A stretch of 64,000 nt of DNA from Peterkaempfera sp044755465 (GCF_044755465.1 NZ_JBIVRB010000003.1:186001-250000); one strand, 5' to 3'; shown: positions 50,174-59,413, numbered from the stretch's first letter. Notes: generated from the sequence alone by a model not told the origin. A program made the numbers and translations.

Positions 50174-50187
50174 GGAGAGCGCTCTCC
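50174..50187. promoter_or_regulatory. LacI-family operator 1
   Basis: Perfect 14-bp palindrome ggagagcgctctcc upstream of the importer operon. Confidence 0.8.
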
Positions 50188-50371
50188 CGTGTCCGTACAC
50201 TCACGTGCCTCGGCTGAACTGTCAAGACCTCCCGGGTGATCCGGGAAGAGTGGTCGGAGGGTATGCCCGCCGGTGTCCCTGGTTGTCAGACTTTGCGGGG
50301 GCGGGATCTCAGCGTGGCCCTGTCACATCCCTTGACACCCCGGAAATGCGCCAGCAACCATCAGGCCCGGG

Positions 50372-50385
50372 AGAGAGCGCTCTCC
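50372..50385. promoter_or_regulatory. LacI-family operator 2
   Basis: agagagcgctctcc, 13 of 14 matches to operator 1, 63 bp before the glucanase start codon. Confidence 0.78.
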
Positions 50386-50448
50386 AAGCCTGCGCCTCCC
50401 CGCCCTCTCCGCCCTCCTTCCCCCCAACTCCCCACCCAGGAGCCGTCC

Positions 50449-53400
50449 ATGAGTACCACCCCGCAACCGGTGCGCCCGCGCACCCTGGCGCCACCGGTCC
50501 GCAGTGCCGTCGCCCTGTTCATCACGGTGGGTCTGGCGCTGTACGCCCTGATGGTGCCGACCGTCCGCGCGCACGCCGCCGAGACGCTGCTCTCCCAGGG
50601 CAAGCCGGCCACCGCCTCCTCCACCGAGGGCGACGCCTGGCCGGCGAGCGCCGCCGTCGACGGCAACACCACCACCCGCTGGGCCAGCGCCTGGAGCGAC
50701 CCGCAGTGGCTCCAGGTGGACCTGGGCGCCACCGCGACGCTCAGCAAAGCCGTACTGACCTGGGAGAACTACGCCACCGCGTATCGCATCCAGGTCTCGG
50801 ACGACGCCTCCCACTGGACCGACGCCTACAGCACCACCGCCGGCGCGGGCGGCACCCAGACCGTCGCCCTGAACGGCAGCGGCCGCTATGTGCGGTTCTA
50901 CGGCACCGCCCGCTCCAACGGCTACGGCTACTCGCTGTGGGAGTTCCAGGTCTACGGCACGCCGGGCACCGGCGGCGGCACCGGCGGCGGTGACGGCGGC
51001 ACGGGCGGCGGGAACGGCGGCGGCACCGGTGGCGGCACGGGCGGCGGCGACGGCGGCACCGGCGGGACCCTGCCGGGCAACTGGAGCACCGTCTGGAGCG
51101 ACGACTTCTCCGGCGCGGCCGGCGCCGCCCCCGACGGCGGCAGCTGGATCACCGACACCGGCACCTCCTACCCCGGCGCGGCCGACCACTGGGGCACCGG
51201 CGAGGTGGAGACCTCCACCGCCAACGCCGCCAATGTGAGCCTGGACGGCAGCGGTCACCTCAACCTCACCGCCGTCAAGAACGGCTCCGCCTGGACCTCG
51301 GGCCGGGTGGAGACCAAGCGCACCGACTTCGAGGCCCCGGCCGGCGGCCAGCTGCAGATCTCCGCGACGATCAAGCAGCCCAACCCCGCCAACGGCGCGG
51401 GCTACTGGCCGTCCTTCCGCGCGATGGGCGCCGCCTACCGGGGCAACACCTCGACCTGGCCGGGCGTCGGCGAGCTGGACGTCCTGGAGAACGTCAACGG
51501 CCGCAGCCAGCTGTCGTCCACCCTGCACTGCGGCACCGCCCCCGGCGGCAACTGCAATGAGTACAACGGCCTGACCAGCGGCCTGGCCAGCTGCACCGGC
51601 TGCCAGACCGGCTACCACACCTACGCCACCGTCATCGACCGCACCCGGTCCGACGAGCAGGTCCGCTGGTACCTGGACGGCAAGCAGGTCTGGCAGGTCA
51701 ACGAGAGCCAGGTCGGCACCACCGCCTGGAACAACGCCATCCACCACGGCTTCTTCCTGGTGTTCAACCTGGGCATCGGCGGCTCCTACCCGGACGCGGT
51801 CTGCGGCTGCACCACGCCGTCCGCCGACACCTCCTCCGGCGGCGTGCTCAGCCTGGACTCGGTCACCGTCTCCCGTACCACCGGCACCGCGCCGGCCCCG
51901 CTCACCGACCCGGCCGTGCCCACCGGCGGCAGCACCGTCAAGGTCACCGGCTCGCAGGGCAACTGGCAGCTGACCGTCGACGGCAAGCCGTACCAGGTCA
52001 AGGGCCTGACCTGGGGGCCGTCCAATGACACCGCCGACTCCCGGATGCGCGACCTGAAGTCGATGGGCGTCAACACCCTGCGCACCTGGGGCACCGACGC
52101 GGGCAGCAAGCCGCTGCTGGACAGCGCCGCCGCCTACGGGCTGAAGGTGGTCAACGGCTTCTGGCTCAACCAGGGCGCCGACTACGTCAATGACACGGCG
52201 TACAAGAACAGCACCCTGGACGACATCAAGAAGTGGGTGACCACCTACAAGAACCACCCCGGCGTGCTGATGTGGGACGTCGGCAACGAGGTGCTGCTGA
52301 CCACGCAGGACCACTACTCCGGCGCCCAGATCGAGCAGCAGCGGATCGCGTACGCCAAGTACGTGGAGCAGGTGGCGCAGGCGATCCACGCGATCGACCC
52401 CAACCACCCGGTGACCTCCACCGACGCCTGGACCGGCTCCTGGCCGTACTACAAGCAGTACACCCCCAGCCTGGACCTGTACGCGGTCAACTCCTATGGC
52501 TCGGTCTGCAACGTCAAGCAGGACTGGATCAACGGCGGCTACACCAAGCCGTACATCATCACCGAGACCGGCGAGGCGGGTGAGTGGGAGGTACCGGGCG
52601 ACGTCAACGGCGTGCCCACCGAGCCCACCGACATCGCCAAGCGGGACGCCTACGTCCAGGCGTGGAACTGCATCACCGGCCACACCGGGGTGGGGCTGGG
52701 CGCCACGATGTTCCACTACGGCAACGAGAACGACTTCGGCGGTGTGTGGTTCAACGTCATCCCCAGCGGCTGGAAGCGGCTGGCGTACTACTCGGTTGTC
52801 AAGGACTACAACGGCACCGCGCCGACCAACACCCCGCCGGTGATCAGCAGCATGTCGGTCGCCAACAGCACCGCCGTCCCGGCCGGCGGCACCTTCACCG
52901 TCTCCAGCACGGCGAGCGACCCGGACGGCGACGCGATCCGCTACCAGCTGATGTACTCCACCAAGTACGTCGACGGCGGCACCGGATTCCGGCAGGTGAC
53001 CTTCACCCAGACCGGCGACGGGCAGTTCTCGGTCACCGCGCCCAAGCAGCTCGGGGTGTGGAAGGTGTACGTCTACGCCTTCGACGGCCACGGCAACGTG
53101 GGCATCGAGACCAAGTCCTTCCGGGTGGTGGCCCCCACCGCCAACGGCACCAATGCGGCGCTGGGCAAGCCGACCACCGCCTCCAGCTACCAGGCCACCG
53201 GCGACGGCGCGCCCTTCCCGCCGTCGAACACCACCGACGGCAACTGGAACACCCGCTGGGCCAGCGAGTGGAGCGACGCCCAGTGGGTCCAGGTGGACCT
53301 GGGCAAGACCACCGCCGTCAAGCACGTCCAGCTCGGCTGGGAGGCCGCCTACGGCAAGAGCTACCAGATCCAGCTCTCCGACGACGGCAGCAACTGGCGG

Positions 53401-53541
53401 ACGGTCTACACCACGACCACCGGGAGCGGCGGCGTCGACGACTTCGACGTCTCCGGCTCCGGCCGCTACGTCCGGCTGAACCTGACGCAGCGCGGGACGG
53501 CCTACGGCTACTCGCTGTACGAATTCGGCGTGTACGCCTGA
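50449..53541 (+). CDS. Secreted two-catalytic-domain glucanase (GH16 plus GH2/GH5-like TIM barrel) with two discoidin-type binding domains
   Basis: A 1030-residue secreted enzyme. Signal peptide residues 1-44; F5/8-type C (discoidin, CBM32-like) domain about 45-168; Gly/Asp/Thr linker about 169-208; GH16 domain about 209-480 with catalytic motif GELDVLEN (Glu342, Asp344, Glu347). A TIM barrel spans about 498-790 with acid/base Glu614 in WDVGNEV and nucleophile Glu706 in IITETGEAG. An Ig/cadherin-like domain lies at about 795-895, and a second discoidin domain at 901-1030. GH16 of this type suggests an endo-beta-1,3-glucanase; the barrel is clan GH-A, family not certain. caggag precedes the ATG. 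Confidence 0.87.
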   Translation: MSTTPQPVRPRTLAPPVRSAVALFITVGLALYALMVPTVRAHAAETLLSQGKPATASSTEGDAWPASAAVDGNTTTRWASAWSDPQWLQVDLGATATLSKAVLTWENYATAYRIQVSDDASHWTDAYSTTAGAGGTQTVALNGSGRYVRFYGTARSNGYGYSLWEFQVYGTPGTGGGTGGGDGGTGGGNGGGTGGGTGGGDGGTGGTLPGNWSTVWSDDFSGAAGAAPDGGSWITDTGTSYPGAADHWGTGEVETSTANAANVSLDGSGHLNLTAVKNGSAWTSGRVETKRTDFEAPAGGQLQISATIKQPNPANGAGYWPSFRAMGAAYRGNTSTWPGVGELDVLENVNGRSQLSSTLHCGTAPGGNCNEYNGLTSGLASCTGCQTGYHTYATVIDRTRSDEQVRWYLDGKQVWQVNESQVGTTAWNNAIHHGFFLVFNLGIGGSYPDAVCGCTTPSADTSSGGVLSLDSVTVSRTTGTAPAPLTDPAVPTGGSTVKVTGSQGNWQLTVDGKPYQVKGLTWGPSNDTADSRMRDLKSMGVNTLRTWGTDAGSKPLLDSAAAYGLKVVNGFWLNQGADYVNDTAYKNSTLDDIKKWVTTYKNHPGVLMWDVGNEVLLTTQDHYSGAQIEQQRIAYAKYVEQVAQAIHAIDPNHPVTSTDAWTGSWPYYKQYTPSLDLYAVNSYGSVCNVKQDWINGGYTKPYIITETGEAGEWEVPGDVNGVPTEPTDIAKRDAYVQAWNCITGHTGVGLGATMFHYGNENDFGGVWFNVIPSGWKRLAYYSVVKDYNGTAPTNTPPVISSMSVANSTAVPAGGTFTVSSTASDPDGDAIRYQLMYSTKYVDGGTGFRQVTFTQTGDGQFSVTAPKQLGVWKVYVYAFDGHGNVGIETKSFRVVAPTANGTNAALGKPTTASSYQATGDGAPFPPSNTTDGNWNTRWASEWSDAQWVQVDLGKTTAVKHVQLGWEAAYGKSYQIQLSDDGSNWRTVYTTTTGSGGVDDFDVSGSGRYVRLNLTQRGTAYGYSLYEFGVYA

Positions 53542-53623
53542 GGCGCACGCCATGGGAACGGGGCGGGCACGGCGGACGGCGGCAGCCGACCGCCGTGCCC
53601 GCCCCCACGTGTGGGATCGCCCT

Positions 53624-53637
53624 GGAGAGCGCTTTCC
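53624..53637. promoter_or_regulatory. LacI-family operator 3 (autoregulatory)
   Basis: ggagagcgctttcc, 13 of 14 matches to operator 1, lying over the -35/spacer of the regulator's own promoter. Confidence 0.75.
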
Positions 53638-53644
53638 CACGTGG

Positions 53645-53650
53645 TATAAC
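53645..53650 (+). promoter_or_regulatory. -10 element of leaderless lacI-type gene
   Basis: TATAAC ends 6 nt before the regulator ATG, so the transcript should begin at the start codon. Operator 3 ends 7 bp upstream of it. Confidence 0.65.
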
Positions 53651-53656
53651 AGCAGC

Positions 53657-54709
53657 ATGAGCAGCAGCCGTCCGGCGGGGCCACGCCTGCCCACCCTCGA
53701 GGACGTCGCACGGTCCGCCGGAGTCTCCCGGGCGACCGTCTCCCGGGTCGTCAACGGGACCCGCAACGTGGACCCGGAGATCCGCAAGACCGTCCTGGCG
53801 GCGGTGGCCGCCACCGGCTATGTGCCCAACCGGGCGGCCCGGTCGCTGGTCACCCGGCGTACCGACACCGTGGCCCTGGTCTTCTCGGTGCCCGACCGCC
53901 ACGCCGAGCAGGACCCCTTCCTGGGGCAGGTCTTCAGCGACCCCTTCTTCGGCCGGATCGTCGGCGGGCTGCTCACCGTCTTCCGTCCGCGCGGGGTGCA
54001 CCCGGTGCTGATGCTCGCGGACTCGGCGGCCAGCCGCACCGCGCTGCTGGTCGAGCTCCAGCAGCAGCGCATCGACGGCGTGGTGCTGGTCTCGGTCGCC
54101 CCGGAGGACCCGCTGCTCCGGCTGCTCACCGAGACCGAGGTGCCGGCCGTGCTCTTCGCCCGGCCGACGGTGCCGGTGCCGATCAACTACGTGGACGTGG
54201 CCCACCACGCCGGGGCCCGGATGGCCACCGAACTGCTGCTCGCCCGGGGCTGCCGCCGCCTCGCCACCATCTCCGGCCCGCTGGACGCACCGGCCGGCCA
54301 GGACCGGCTGGCCGGCTTCCGCGAGGCCATGGCCGAGAACGGGCACGCCTTCGCCCCCAGCGTCGAGGGCAGCTTCACCCAGGACGGCGGGGAGCGGGCC
54401 ATGGCCCGGCTGCTGGCCGAGTACCCGCAGACCGACGGCGTCTTCGTCGCCAACGACCTGATGGCGCAGGGCGCGCTGCTGACCCTGCGCGACCAGGGCC
54501 GGCGGGTCCCGGAGGACGTGGCGGTGGTCGGCTTCGACGACAGCAGCGCCGCCCGCGCCGCCCGGCCGCAGCTGACCACGGTCCGCCAGCCGGTGGAGGA
54601 CATGGCGGCCGAGATGGCCCGGCTGCTGCTGGAGCGGATCGAGCGGCCGGACCAGCGGGTCACCTCGGTGATCTTCAAGCCGGAGCTGGTACGGCGGCAG
54701 TCGGCCTGA
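53657..54709 (+). CDS. LacI-family transcriptional regulator of the beta-glucan locus
   Basis: A 350-residue LacI/GalR regulator. HTH and hinge: PTLEDVARSAGVSRATVSRV followed by VNGTRNV, then an effector domain related to periplasmic sugar-binding proteins (residues about 70-345) with FSDPFFGRIVGGL, DGVVLVSV, FVANDLMAQGAL and the C-terminal dimer strand. It should repress the importer-GH3 operon, the glucanase and itself through the three GGAGAGCGCTCTCC-type sites, and be released by an imported oligosaccharide. It is similar in layout to CebR, whose box (TGGGAGCGCTCCCA) has the same AGCGCT centre. Confidence 0.9.
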   Translation: MSSSRPAGPRLPTLEDVARSAGVSRATVSRVVNGTRNVDPEIRKTVLAAVAATGYVPNRAARSLVTRRTDTVALVFSVPDRHAEQDPFLGQVFSDPFFGRIVGGLLTVFRPRGVHPVLMLADSAASRTALLVELQQQRIDGVVLVSVAPEDPLLRLLTETEVPAVLFARPTVPVPINYVDVAHHAGARMATELLLARGCRRLATISGPLDAPAGQDRLAGFREAMAENGHAFAPSVEGSFTQDGGERAMARLLAEYPQTDGVFVANDLMAQGALLTLRDQGRRVPEDVAVVGFDDSSAARAARPQLTTVRQPVEDMAAEMARLLLERIERPDQRVTSVIFKPELVRRQSA

Positions 54710-54882
54710 GGGCGGGCCGGCCGCCGCCGTACGCGGTGCCGCCGGCCGCACCCGGCGGCAGGCCCGGGACGGAGCGCCCCCGCCCCGGGCCCGGGTGCCG
54801 TCCCGTCAGGCCGCGCCGGAGCGGGAGATCGGCAGGTCCTCGATGGCCACCTGGACGATGCCGGCCCGGCACGCGGCCGCTC
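54710..54882. other. Short gap with possible gene relic
   Basis: Between the convergent regulator and ureD. On the minus strand GIVQVAIEDLPISRSGAA and a stop codon (about 54809-54865) look like the tail of a lost protein. No start or upstream domain is present. Confidence 0.25.
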
Positions 54883-55824
54883 CTAGGGTTTGCGCAGGTC
54901 GGGGGCCGGGTGGCCGGTGAGCAGGAGGCGCACGGCGTTCCACGCGGCGCGGACGGCGCCCGCGACGCGGGGCTGCTCGTCCCCCAGGACCCGGACCCAG
55001 GCCCCGCAGTCGCCGGGCAGCACGCTCGCCCCGTAGGGCAGGCTCTGCCCGGCGAGTGCCAGGTGCAGCGTGTCGGCGACCTCGGCCGGGGGGCGGCGGT
55101 CGGTGACGACGTACAGCGAGGCGACGTGGTCGTGGCCGTGGAAGACGCCGGGGCCGGCGACCCCGCCGGGGCCGTCCGGCCGCAGCCGTACGGTGTCCAG
55201 GGCCAGCAGGGTCCCGTCGGGGCGGCGGAGCTCCAGGTCGGCGGTGAGGAGGGTGTAGGCGTGCCGTTCGCCACGGGCGAGCCTGCCCGCGGCGATGGTC
55301 TCCCCGTAGACGACCGTGGCGGTCGGGGCGACGGTCAGCACCGCGCTCTGGTGCAGGCGCGCGCCCCGGAAGGGGATCAGCGGGTCCGGCAGGTATTCGA
55401 CGTACGCGTGGTCCCCGGCGGAGAGCTGGAGCCGCTGCGTCGCGTAGTCGTGCTCCATCCGGTAGACCTTGGTGGCCGCCTGCGTGGTGAAGTGCGCCTC
55501 GGTGCCGGGGCCGCAGCGCAGGTCCTGGCGGTAGCGGTCGGCCTGGGCGATGCCGCCGCCCGTGGACATCGCGTAGGTGAAGGCCATGCCCGGCAGGGCC
55601 GGGTCGATGTAGAGCGGCCGCATGATCTGTAGCGGTGCCTTCTGGTACCGCTCGACCAGTTCGGTGCGCTCCCCCACCCGGGCGTAGCCGAGGTCGAGGA
55701 TGCCCACTTTCGCCGGCGAGCCGGGGCCGAGGGTGTCGGGCACCGAAGAGAACGCCGCGATCTCCGGCGGCAGCCGGAGGGGCTCGTAGTACGCGGGAGT
55801 GAGCCGGTCCCGGGTGGCCGGCAT
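54883..55824 (-). CDS. ureD: Urease accessory protein UreD
   Basis: A 313-residue UreD/UreH. It docks on apo-urease and, with UreF and UreG, passes nickel to the active site through an internal channel. It has PLYIDPALPGMAFTYAMSTGGG and TEAHFTTQAATKVYRME, the central UreD signature, plus YVEYLPDPLIPFRGARLHQ. The start ATG at 55824 lies 1 nt after the ureG stop codon. Last gene of the operon. Confidence 0.92.
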   Translation of the reverse strand: MPATRDRLTPAYYEPLRLPPEIAAFSSVPDTLGPGSPAKVGILDLGYARVGERTELVERYQKAPLQIMRPLYIDPALPGMAFTYAMSTGGGIAQADRYRQDLRCGPGTEAHFTTQAATKVYRMEHDYATQRLQLSAGDHAYVEYLPDPLIPFRGARLHQSAVLTVAPTATVVYGETIAAGRLARGERHAYTLLTADLELRRPDGTLLALDTVRLRPDGPGGVAGPGVFHGHDHVASLYVVTDRRPPAEVADTLHLALAGQSLPYGASVLPGDCGAWVRVLGDEQPRVAGAVRAAWNAVRLLLTGHPAPDLRKP

Positions 55825-55825
55825 G

Positions 55826-56452
55826 TCACATCAGCACCTTGCGGCGTGACTCGACGAAGGACGCGACAAGGTCGACGCCCTTCCCGGTGAGGCAGTCGGT
55901 CAGCACCACGGGCCCCTCGCCGCGCACCCGGTGGGCGTCGGACTCCATGACACCGATGTCGGTCCGGACGTACCGGGCAATGTCGATCTTGTTGATGACC
56001 AGCAGGTCGGAGTCGGTGATACCCGGCCCCCGCTTGCGCGGCATCTTCTCGCCCTCCGCCGTGTCCAGGACGAAGACGAACAGGTCGACCAGCGCCGGGC
56101 TGAAGGTGAGGGTCAGATTGTCGCCGCCGCTCTCGTAGAGGAGGGTGTCGACGTCGGGGAACCGGTCGAGCATCTCGGCGCCCGCGGCCAGGTTCATCGT
56201 CGGGTCGTCGCGCACGGCCGTGTGCGGGCAGGCGCCCGTCTCGACGCCCACGATCCGCTCGGCGTCGAGCACGCCGTCCAGGGTGCGGCGGATGTGCTGT
56301 GCGTCCTCCTGGGTGTAGATGTCGTTGGTGATCACCGCCGGGCGGTGGCCGCTCCTGGTCAGGAGGGGGACCAGCGCCTCGATCAGGGCGGTCTTGCCCG
56401 AGCCGACAGGTCCGCCGATGCCCACGCGCAGGACGTTGTCTCTGTCTCGCAT
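55826..56452 (-). CDS. ureG: Urease accessory GTPase UreG
   Basis: A 208-residue SIMIBI-class GTPase that powers nickel insertion. P-loop GGPVGSGKT (residues 13-21), nickel-binding Cys75-Pro-His77 in GACPHTAVRDD, YESGGDNL, and the guanine motif NKID. The gene lies 42 bp after ureF and is coupled to ureD. No His-rich N-terminal extension is present, unlike some actinobacterial UreG proteins; the His-rich segment of this operon is in the CbiX-like protein. Confidence 0.95.
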   Translation of the reverse strand: MRDRDNVLRVGIGGPVGSGKTALIEALVPLLTRSGHRPAVITNDIYTQEDAQHIRRTLDGVLDAERIVGVETGACPHTAVRDDPTMNLAAGAEMLDRFPDVDTLLYESGGDNLTLTFSPALVDLFVFVLDTAEGEKMPRKRGPGITDSDLLVINKIDIARYVRTDIGVMESDAHRVRGEGPVVLTDCLTGKGVDLVASFVESRRKVLM

Positions 56453-56494
56453 CTTCTTCCTCTCCCGGGGACGGTCGCCGGGGACGGCGGCCGG

Positions 56495-57241
56495 TCAGCT
56501 TGCGAACAGGCGTGCCTCGGCACGCTCGTGCCGGGCGGACATGATGTCCGCGGCGAAGGTGGTCGCCCCGATGTCGGCGAGCTCGCGGGCCAGTGCCGCC
56601 TCCGTCGTCTCCTCGATCACCGGCGCGGTCTGCCGGAGCATCCGCTGGGCCCGGCGGTGGTCGGTGAGCCCGAGCCGCAGCGCCGCACCGGCGAAACTGG
56701 CGCAGAACGCGAAGAGATCGGCGGCGACGGCCTGCCCGACCGGTACCCGCGTCAGCGCGTAGACCACGGCCGCCGCCACGGCCTGGGTGCCCGGCGCCTC
56801 CCGGCGGACGACCCTCTGGTGGTACGCCGCGATGCCGGGTGCGCCGAAGACTTCCTGGGCGAGGTCGAGCAGTTGGCGTCCGGTGCGTACGGACGTCAAC
56901 CGCATCTCCCGGTTCAGCTTGGTCGCGTACAGCCGCCGGTCGGTGGTGGCCACCGCCTCCCAGTCGTCCGCCGTGGCGGCCCGGTGCGCCAGCGCCAACG
57001 CGGTGGCGTCCGACGGGCCGACGCCGTGCCGCAGCAGGTCCTGGAGCAGCACCGGGAGGGAGCGGTCGTCCACCGCCCGCTCCTGGGCGAACCCCTCAAG
57101 GCTGTGGGAGAGGGTGTAGAAGCCGCTGGGGAACGCCGAATCGGTCAACTGGAGGCTGACCAGCAGTGCTCCCAGATCCGTCCGGGCCGGGCCGCACCGG
57201 TCGGCGGACGCCTCCGCCCCGGCCGTCCCCTTGCGGTACAT
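56495..57241 (-). CDS. ureF: Urease accessory protein UreF
   Basis: A 248-residue all-helical UreF, which links UreG to UreD. It has LQLTDSAFPSGFYTLSHSLEGFAQE, the family signature near residue 30, and ending residues ARHERAEARLFAS. A 20-residue N-terminal extension precedes the core. The ATG at 57241 lies 5 nt after the ureC stop codon, so translation is probably coupled. Confidence 0.92.
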   Translation of the reverse strand: MYRKGTAGAEASADRCGPARTDLGALLVSLQLTDSAFPSGFYTLSHSLEGFAQERAVDDRSLPVLLQDLLRHGVGPSDATALALAHRAATADDWEAVATTDRRLYATKLNREMRLTSVRTGRQLLDLAQEVFGAPGIAAYHQRVVRREAPGTQAVAAAVVYALTRVPVGQAVAADLFAFCASFAGAALRLGLTDHRRAQRMLRQTAPVIEETTEAALARELADIGATTFAADIMSARHERAEARLFAS

Positions 57242-57246
57242 GCCGT

Positions 57247-58971
57247 TCAGGCCAGGAAGAACAGCTGGTTCAACGGAAGCCGGTCGGCCGGTTCGATGGT
57301 CGCGACCTCTCCGTCCAGGGTCACCTTGTACGTCTCGGGATCGACCTCGACGCGCGGCAGGGCGTCGTTGCGGACCATGCTGTGCTTGCCGATGGTGCGG
57401 GTCTTGCGCACGGGCAGCACCCGGCGCCGCAGGCCGAGCCTCTCCGGGACGCCCGCCGCGATGCCCGCCTGCGACATGAAGGTGACATGGGTCGACTGCA
57501 TGGCGCGTCCGTACTGGCCGAACATCGGGCGGTAGTAGACGGGCTGCGGAGTGATCAGCGACGCGTTGGGGTCGCCCATCTGAGCCCAGGAGACGATGCC
57601 GGCCTTGATGACCATCTTCGGCTTGGCGCCGAAGGAGTGCATGGGCCACAGGACGATGTCGGCGAGCTTGCCGGCCTCCAGGGAGCCCACGTAGTCGGAG
57701 ACCCCGCTCGCGATCGCCGGGTTGATGGTCACCTTGGCCAGGTAGCGCAGCACGCGCTGGTTGTCGTTGCGCTCGGTGTCCTCGGCCAGGACGCCCAGCT
57801 TCTCCTTGCACAGGTGCGCGATCTGGAAGGCGCGGGTGACGGACTCCCCGATACGGCCCATGGCCTGGGAGTCCGAGGAGATCATGCTGATGACTCCCCG
57901 GTCGTGCAGGACCGTCTCGGCGGCGATGGTCTCGGCCCGCACCCGGCTGTCCGCGAAGGCGACGTCCTCCGGGATGTCAGGACTGAGGTGGTGGCAGACC
58001 ATCACCATGTCCAGCAGCTCGTCCACGGAGTTCCTGGTGTACGGCAGCGTGGGGTTGGTGGAGGACGGCAGCACGTTCGGCTCGCCGGTGACCCTCAGGA
58101 TGTCCGGTGCGTGGCCGCCGCCGGCTCCCTCGCTGTGGAAGGTGTGGATCGTGCGGCCGTCGATCGCGGAGCGGGTGTCCTCGAAGAAGCCGCTCTCGTT
58201 GAGGGTGTCGGTGTGGATGGCGATCTGGATGTCGTGCCGGTCCGCGACCGCCAGTGCGTTGTCGATGACCGCAGGGGTGGAGCCCCAGTCCTCGTGGATC
58301 TTCAGGGCCGCGGCGCCCGCCTCGATCTGCTCGTCCAGGGAATCCGGCAGGCTTCCGCTCCCCTTGCCCATGATTCCGATGTTGACCGGCAGACCCTCGG
58401 CGGCCTCCAGAAGCCGCGCGATGTTGAACGGTCCGGGTGTGCAGGTGGTGCCGTTGGTGCCGTCCGTCGGTCCCGTACCGCCGGCGAACAGGGTGGTGAT
58501 CCCGTTGCTGAGCGCCTCCTCGCACTGCTGGGGGGAGATCAGGTGGACATGCGCGTCCAGGGCCCCGGCGGTGGCGATCAGATGCTCGCCGGCGATGACT
58601 TCGGTACTGGTACCGATGACCAGTCGCGGATCGACGGCGTTCTGCGTCTGCGGGTTGCCGGCCTTCCCGATGCCCGCGATGAAGCCGTCCTTGACGCCGA
58701 TGTCGCACTTGACGATGCCGAGGATCGGGTCCAGTACGACGGCGTTGGTGATCACCAGGTCGAGAGCGCCCTGGGCGGACGTGGCCTGCGGGTTGGAGGC
58801 CATGCCGTCCCGGATGGTCTTGCCCCCGCCGTACACCACCTCGTCCCCGTACATTCCCTCGCGGAAGTCCTTCTCGATCTCGATGACGAGATTGGTGTCG
58901 GCGAGGTGGACCCGGTCGCCCACCGTGGGGCCGAACAGTTCCGCGTACTGCTTGCGGGAGAGCGTGGGCAT
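57247..58971 (-). CDS. ureC: Urease alpha subunit
   Basis: A 574-residue catalytic subunit that hydrolyses urea to ammonia and carbamate at a di-nickel centre. Nickel ligands: His141 and His143 (DAHVHL), carbamylated Lys224 (LKIHEDWG), and His253 and His279 regions (AIHTDTLNES, HTFHSEGAGGGHAPD). The mobile flap Cys326-His327 in MVCHHLSPD is intact. Length and all motifs are normal, so it is active if nickel is supplied. The ATG at 58971 starts MPTLSRKQYAELFGPTVGD. It follows ureB by 1 nt. Confidence 0.97.
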   Translation of the reverse strand: MPTLSRKQYAELFGPTVGDRVHLADTNLVIEIEKDFREGMYGDEVVYGGGKTIRDGMASNPQATSAQGALDLVITNAVVLDPILGIVKCDIGVKDGFIAGIGKAGNPQTQNAVDPRLVIGTSTEVIAGEHLIATAGALDAHVHLISPQQCEEALSNGITTLFAGGTGPTDGTNGTTCTPGPFNIARLLEAAEGLPVNIGIMGKGSGSLPDSLDEQIEAGAAALKIHEDWGSTPAVIDNALAVADRHDIQIAIHTDTLNESGFFEDTRSAIDGRTIHTFHSEGAGGGHAPDILRVTGEPNVLPSSTNPTLPYTRNSVDELLDMVMVCHHLSPDIPEDVAFADSRVRAETIAAETVLHDRGVISMISSDSQAMGRIGESVTRAFQIAHLCKEKLGVLAEDTERNDNQRVLRYLAKVTINPAIASGVSDYVGSLEAGKLADIVLWPMHSFGAKPKMVIKAGIVSWAQMGDPNASLITPQPVYYRPMFGQYGRAMQSTHVTFMSQAGIAAGVPERLGLRRRVLPVRKTRTIGKHSMVRNDALPRVEVDPETYKVTLDGEVATIEPADRLPLNQLFFLA

Positions 58972-58972
58972 C

Positions 58973-59413
58973 TCAGTTGCTTCCCTTCTTCTTCTCGGAA
59001 GGTGTGGGGTCGGTTCTCCCGGACGTACCGTCGCCCTGCTCACCCGCCCCGCGGAAGCCACGGGTCAGCGCCCTGCTGACGGCCTCCACACGAGCCGGAT
59101 GGGATTTGACGCTCCCGTTGAGCAGCCCGCTGAAGCCGGTGAGGCGTCCGGTACCCGCGTAGGGGCACAACTCGACCTCGTGGGTGCCGCCGGGCTCGAA
59201 GCGGACCGATGTGCCGGCCGCGATGTTGAGGTGCATGCCGAGCGTGGCGTCACGGTCGAATTCGAGCGCGGAGTTCGTCTCGAAGAAGTGGTAGTGCGAA
59301 CCGACCTGGACGGCGCGGTCCCCGGTGTTGCGGACCGTGATCTTCAGGGTGGGGCGGCCGACATTGAGCTCGATCGGGCCGTCACCGTACAGGTACCGTT
59401 CGAAAGCGGTCAT
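58973..59413 (-). CDS. ureB: Urease beta subunit
   Basis: A 146-residue UreB with ITVRNTGDRAVQVGSHYHFFE, FDRDATLGMHLNIAAGTSVRFEPG and GFSGLLNG. The core ends near residue 105. The remaining 40 residues are a charged, low-complexity tail (EKKKGSN at the end), longer than in typical UreB of about 100-120 residues. Its ATG overlaps the stop codon of the CbiX-like gene, which separates it from ureA. Confidence 0.95.
   Translation of the reverse strand: MTAFERYLYGDGPIELNVGRPTLKITVRNTGDRAVQVGSHYHFFETNSALEFDRDATLGMHLNIAAGTSVRFEPGGTHEVELCPYAGTGRLTGFSGLLNGSVKSHPARVEAVSRALTRGFRGAGEQGDGTSGRTDPTPSEKKKGSN

Larger units (their letters stand above)
50049..50448. promoter_or_regulatory. Divergent control region with two LacI-type operators
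   Basis: Four hundred bp between the binding-protein gene and the secreted glucanase gene. Operators at 50174-50187 and 50372-50385 face each transcription unit. I see no gene here. Confidence 0.7.

Noticed and set aside
50323..53814. 1163-codon minus-strand frame opposite the glucanase
   Set aside because: Antisense shadow; the plus-strand protein has a signal peptide, catalytic motifs and linkers in order.
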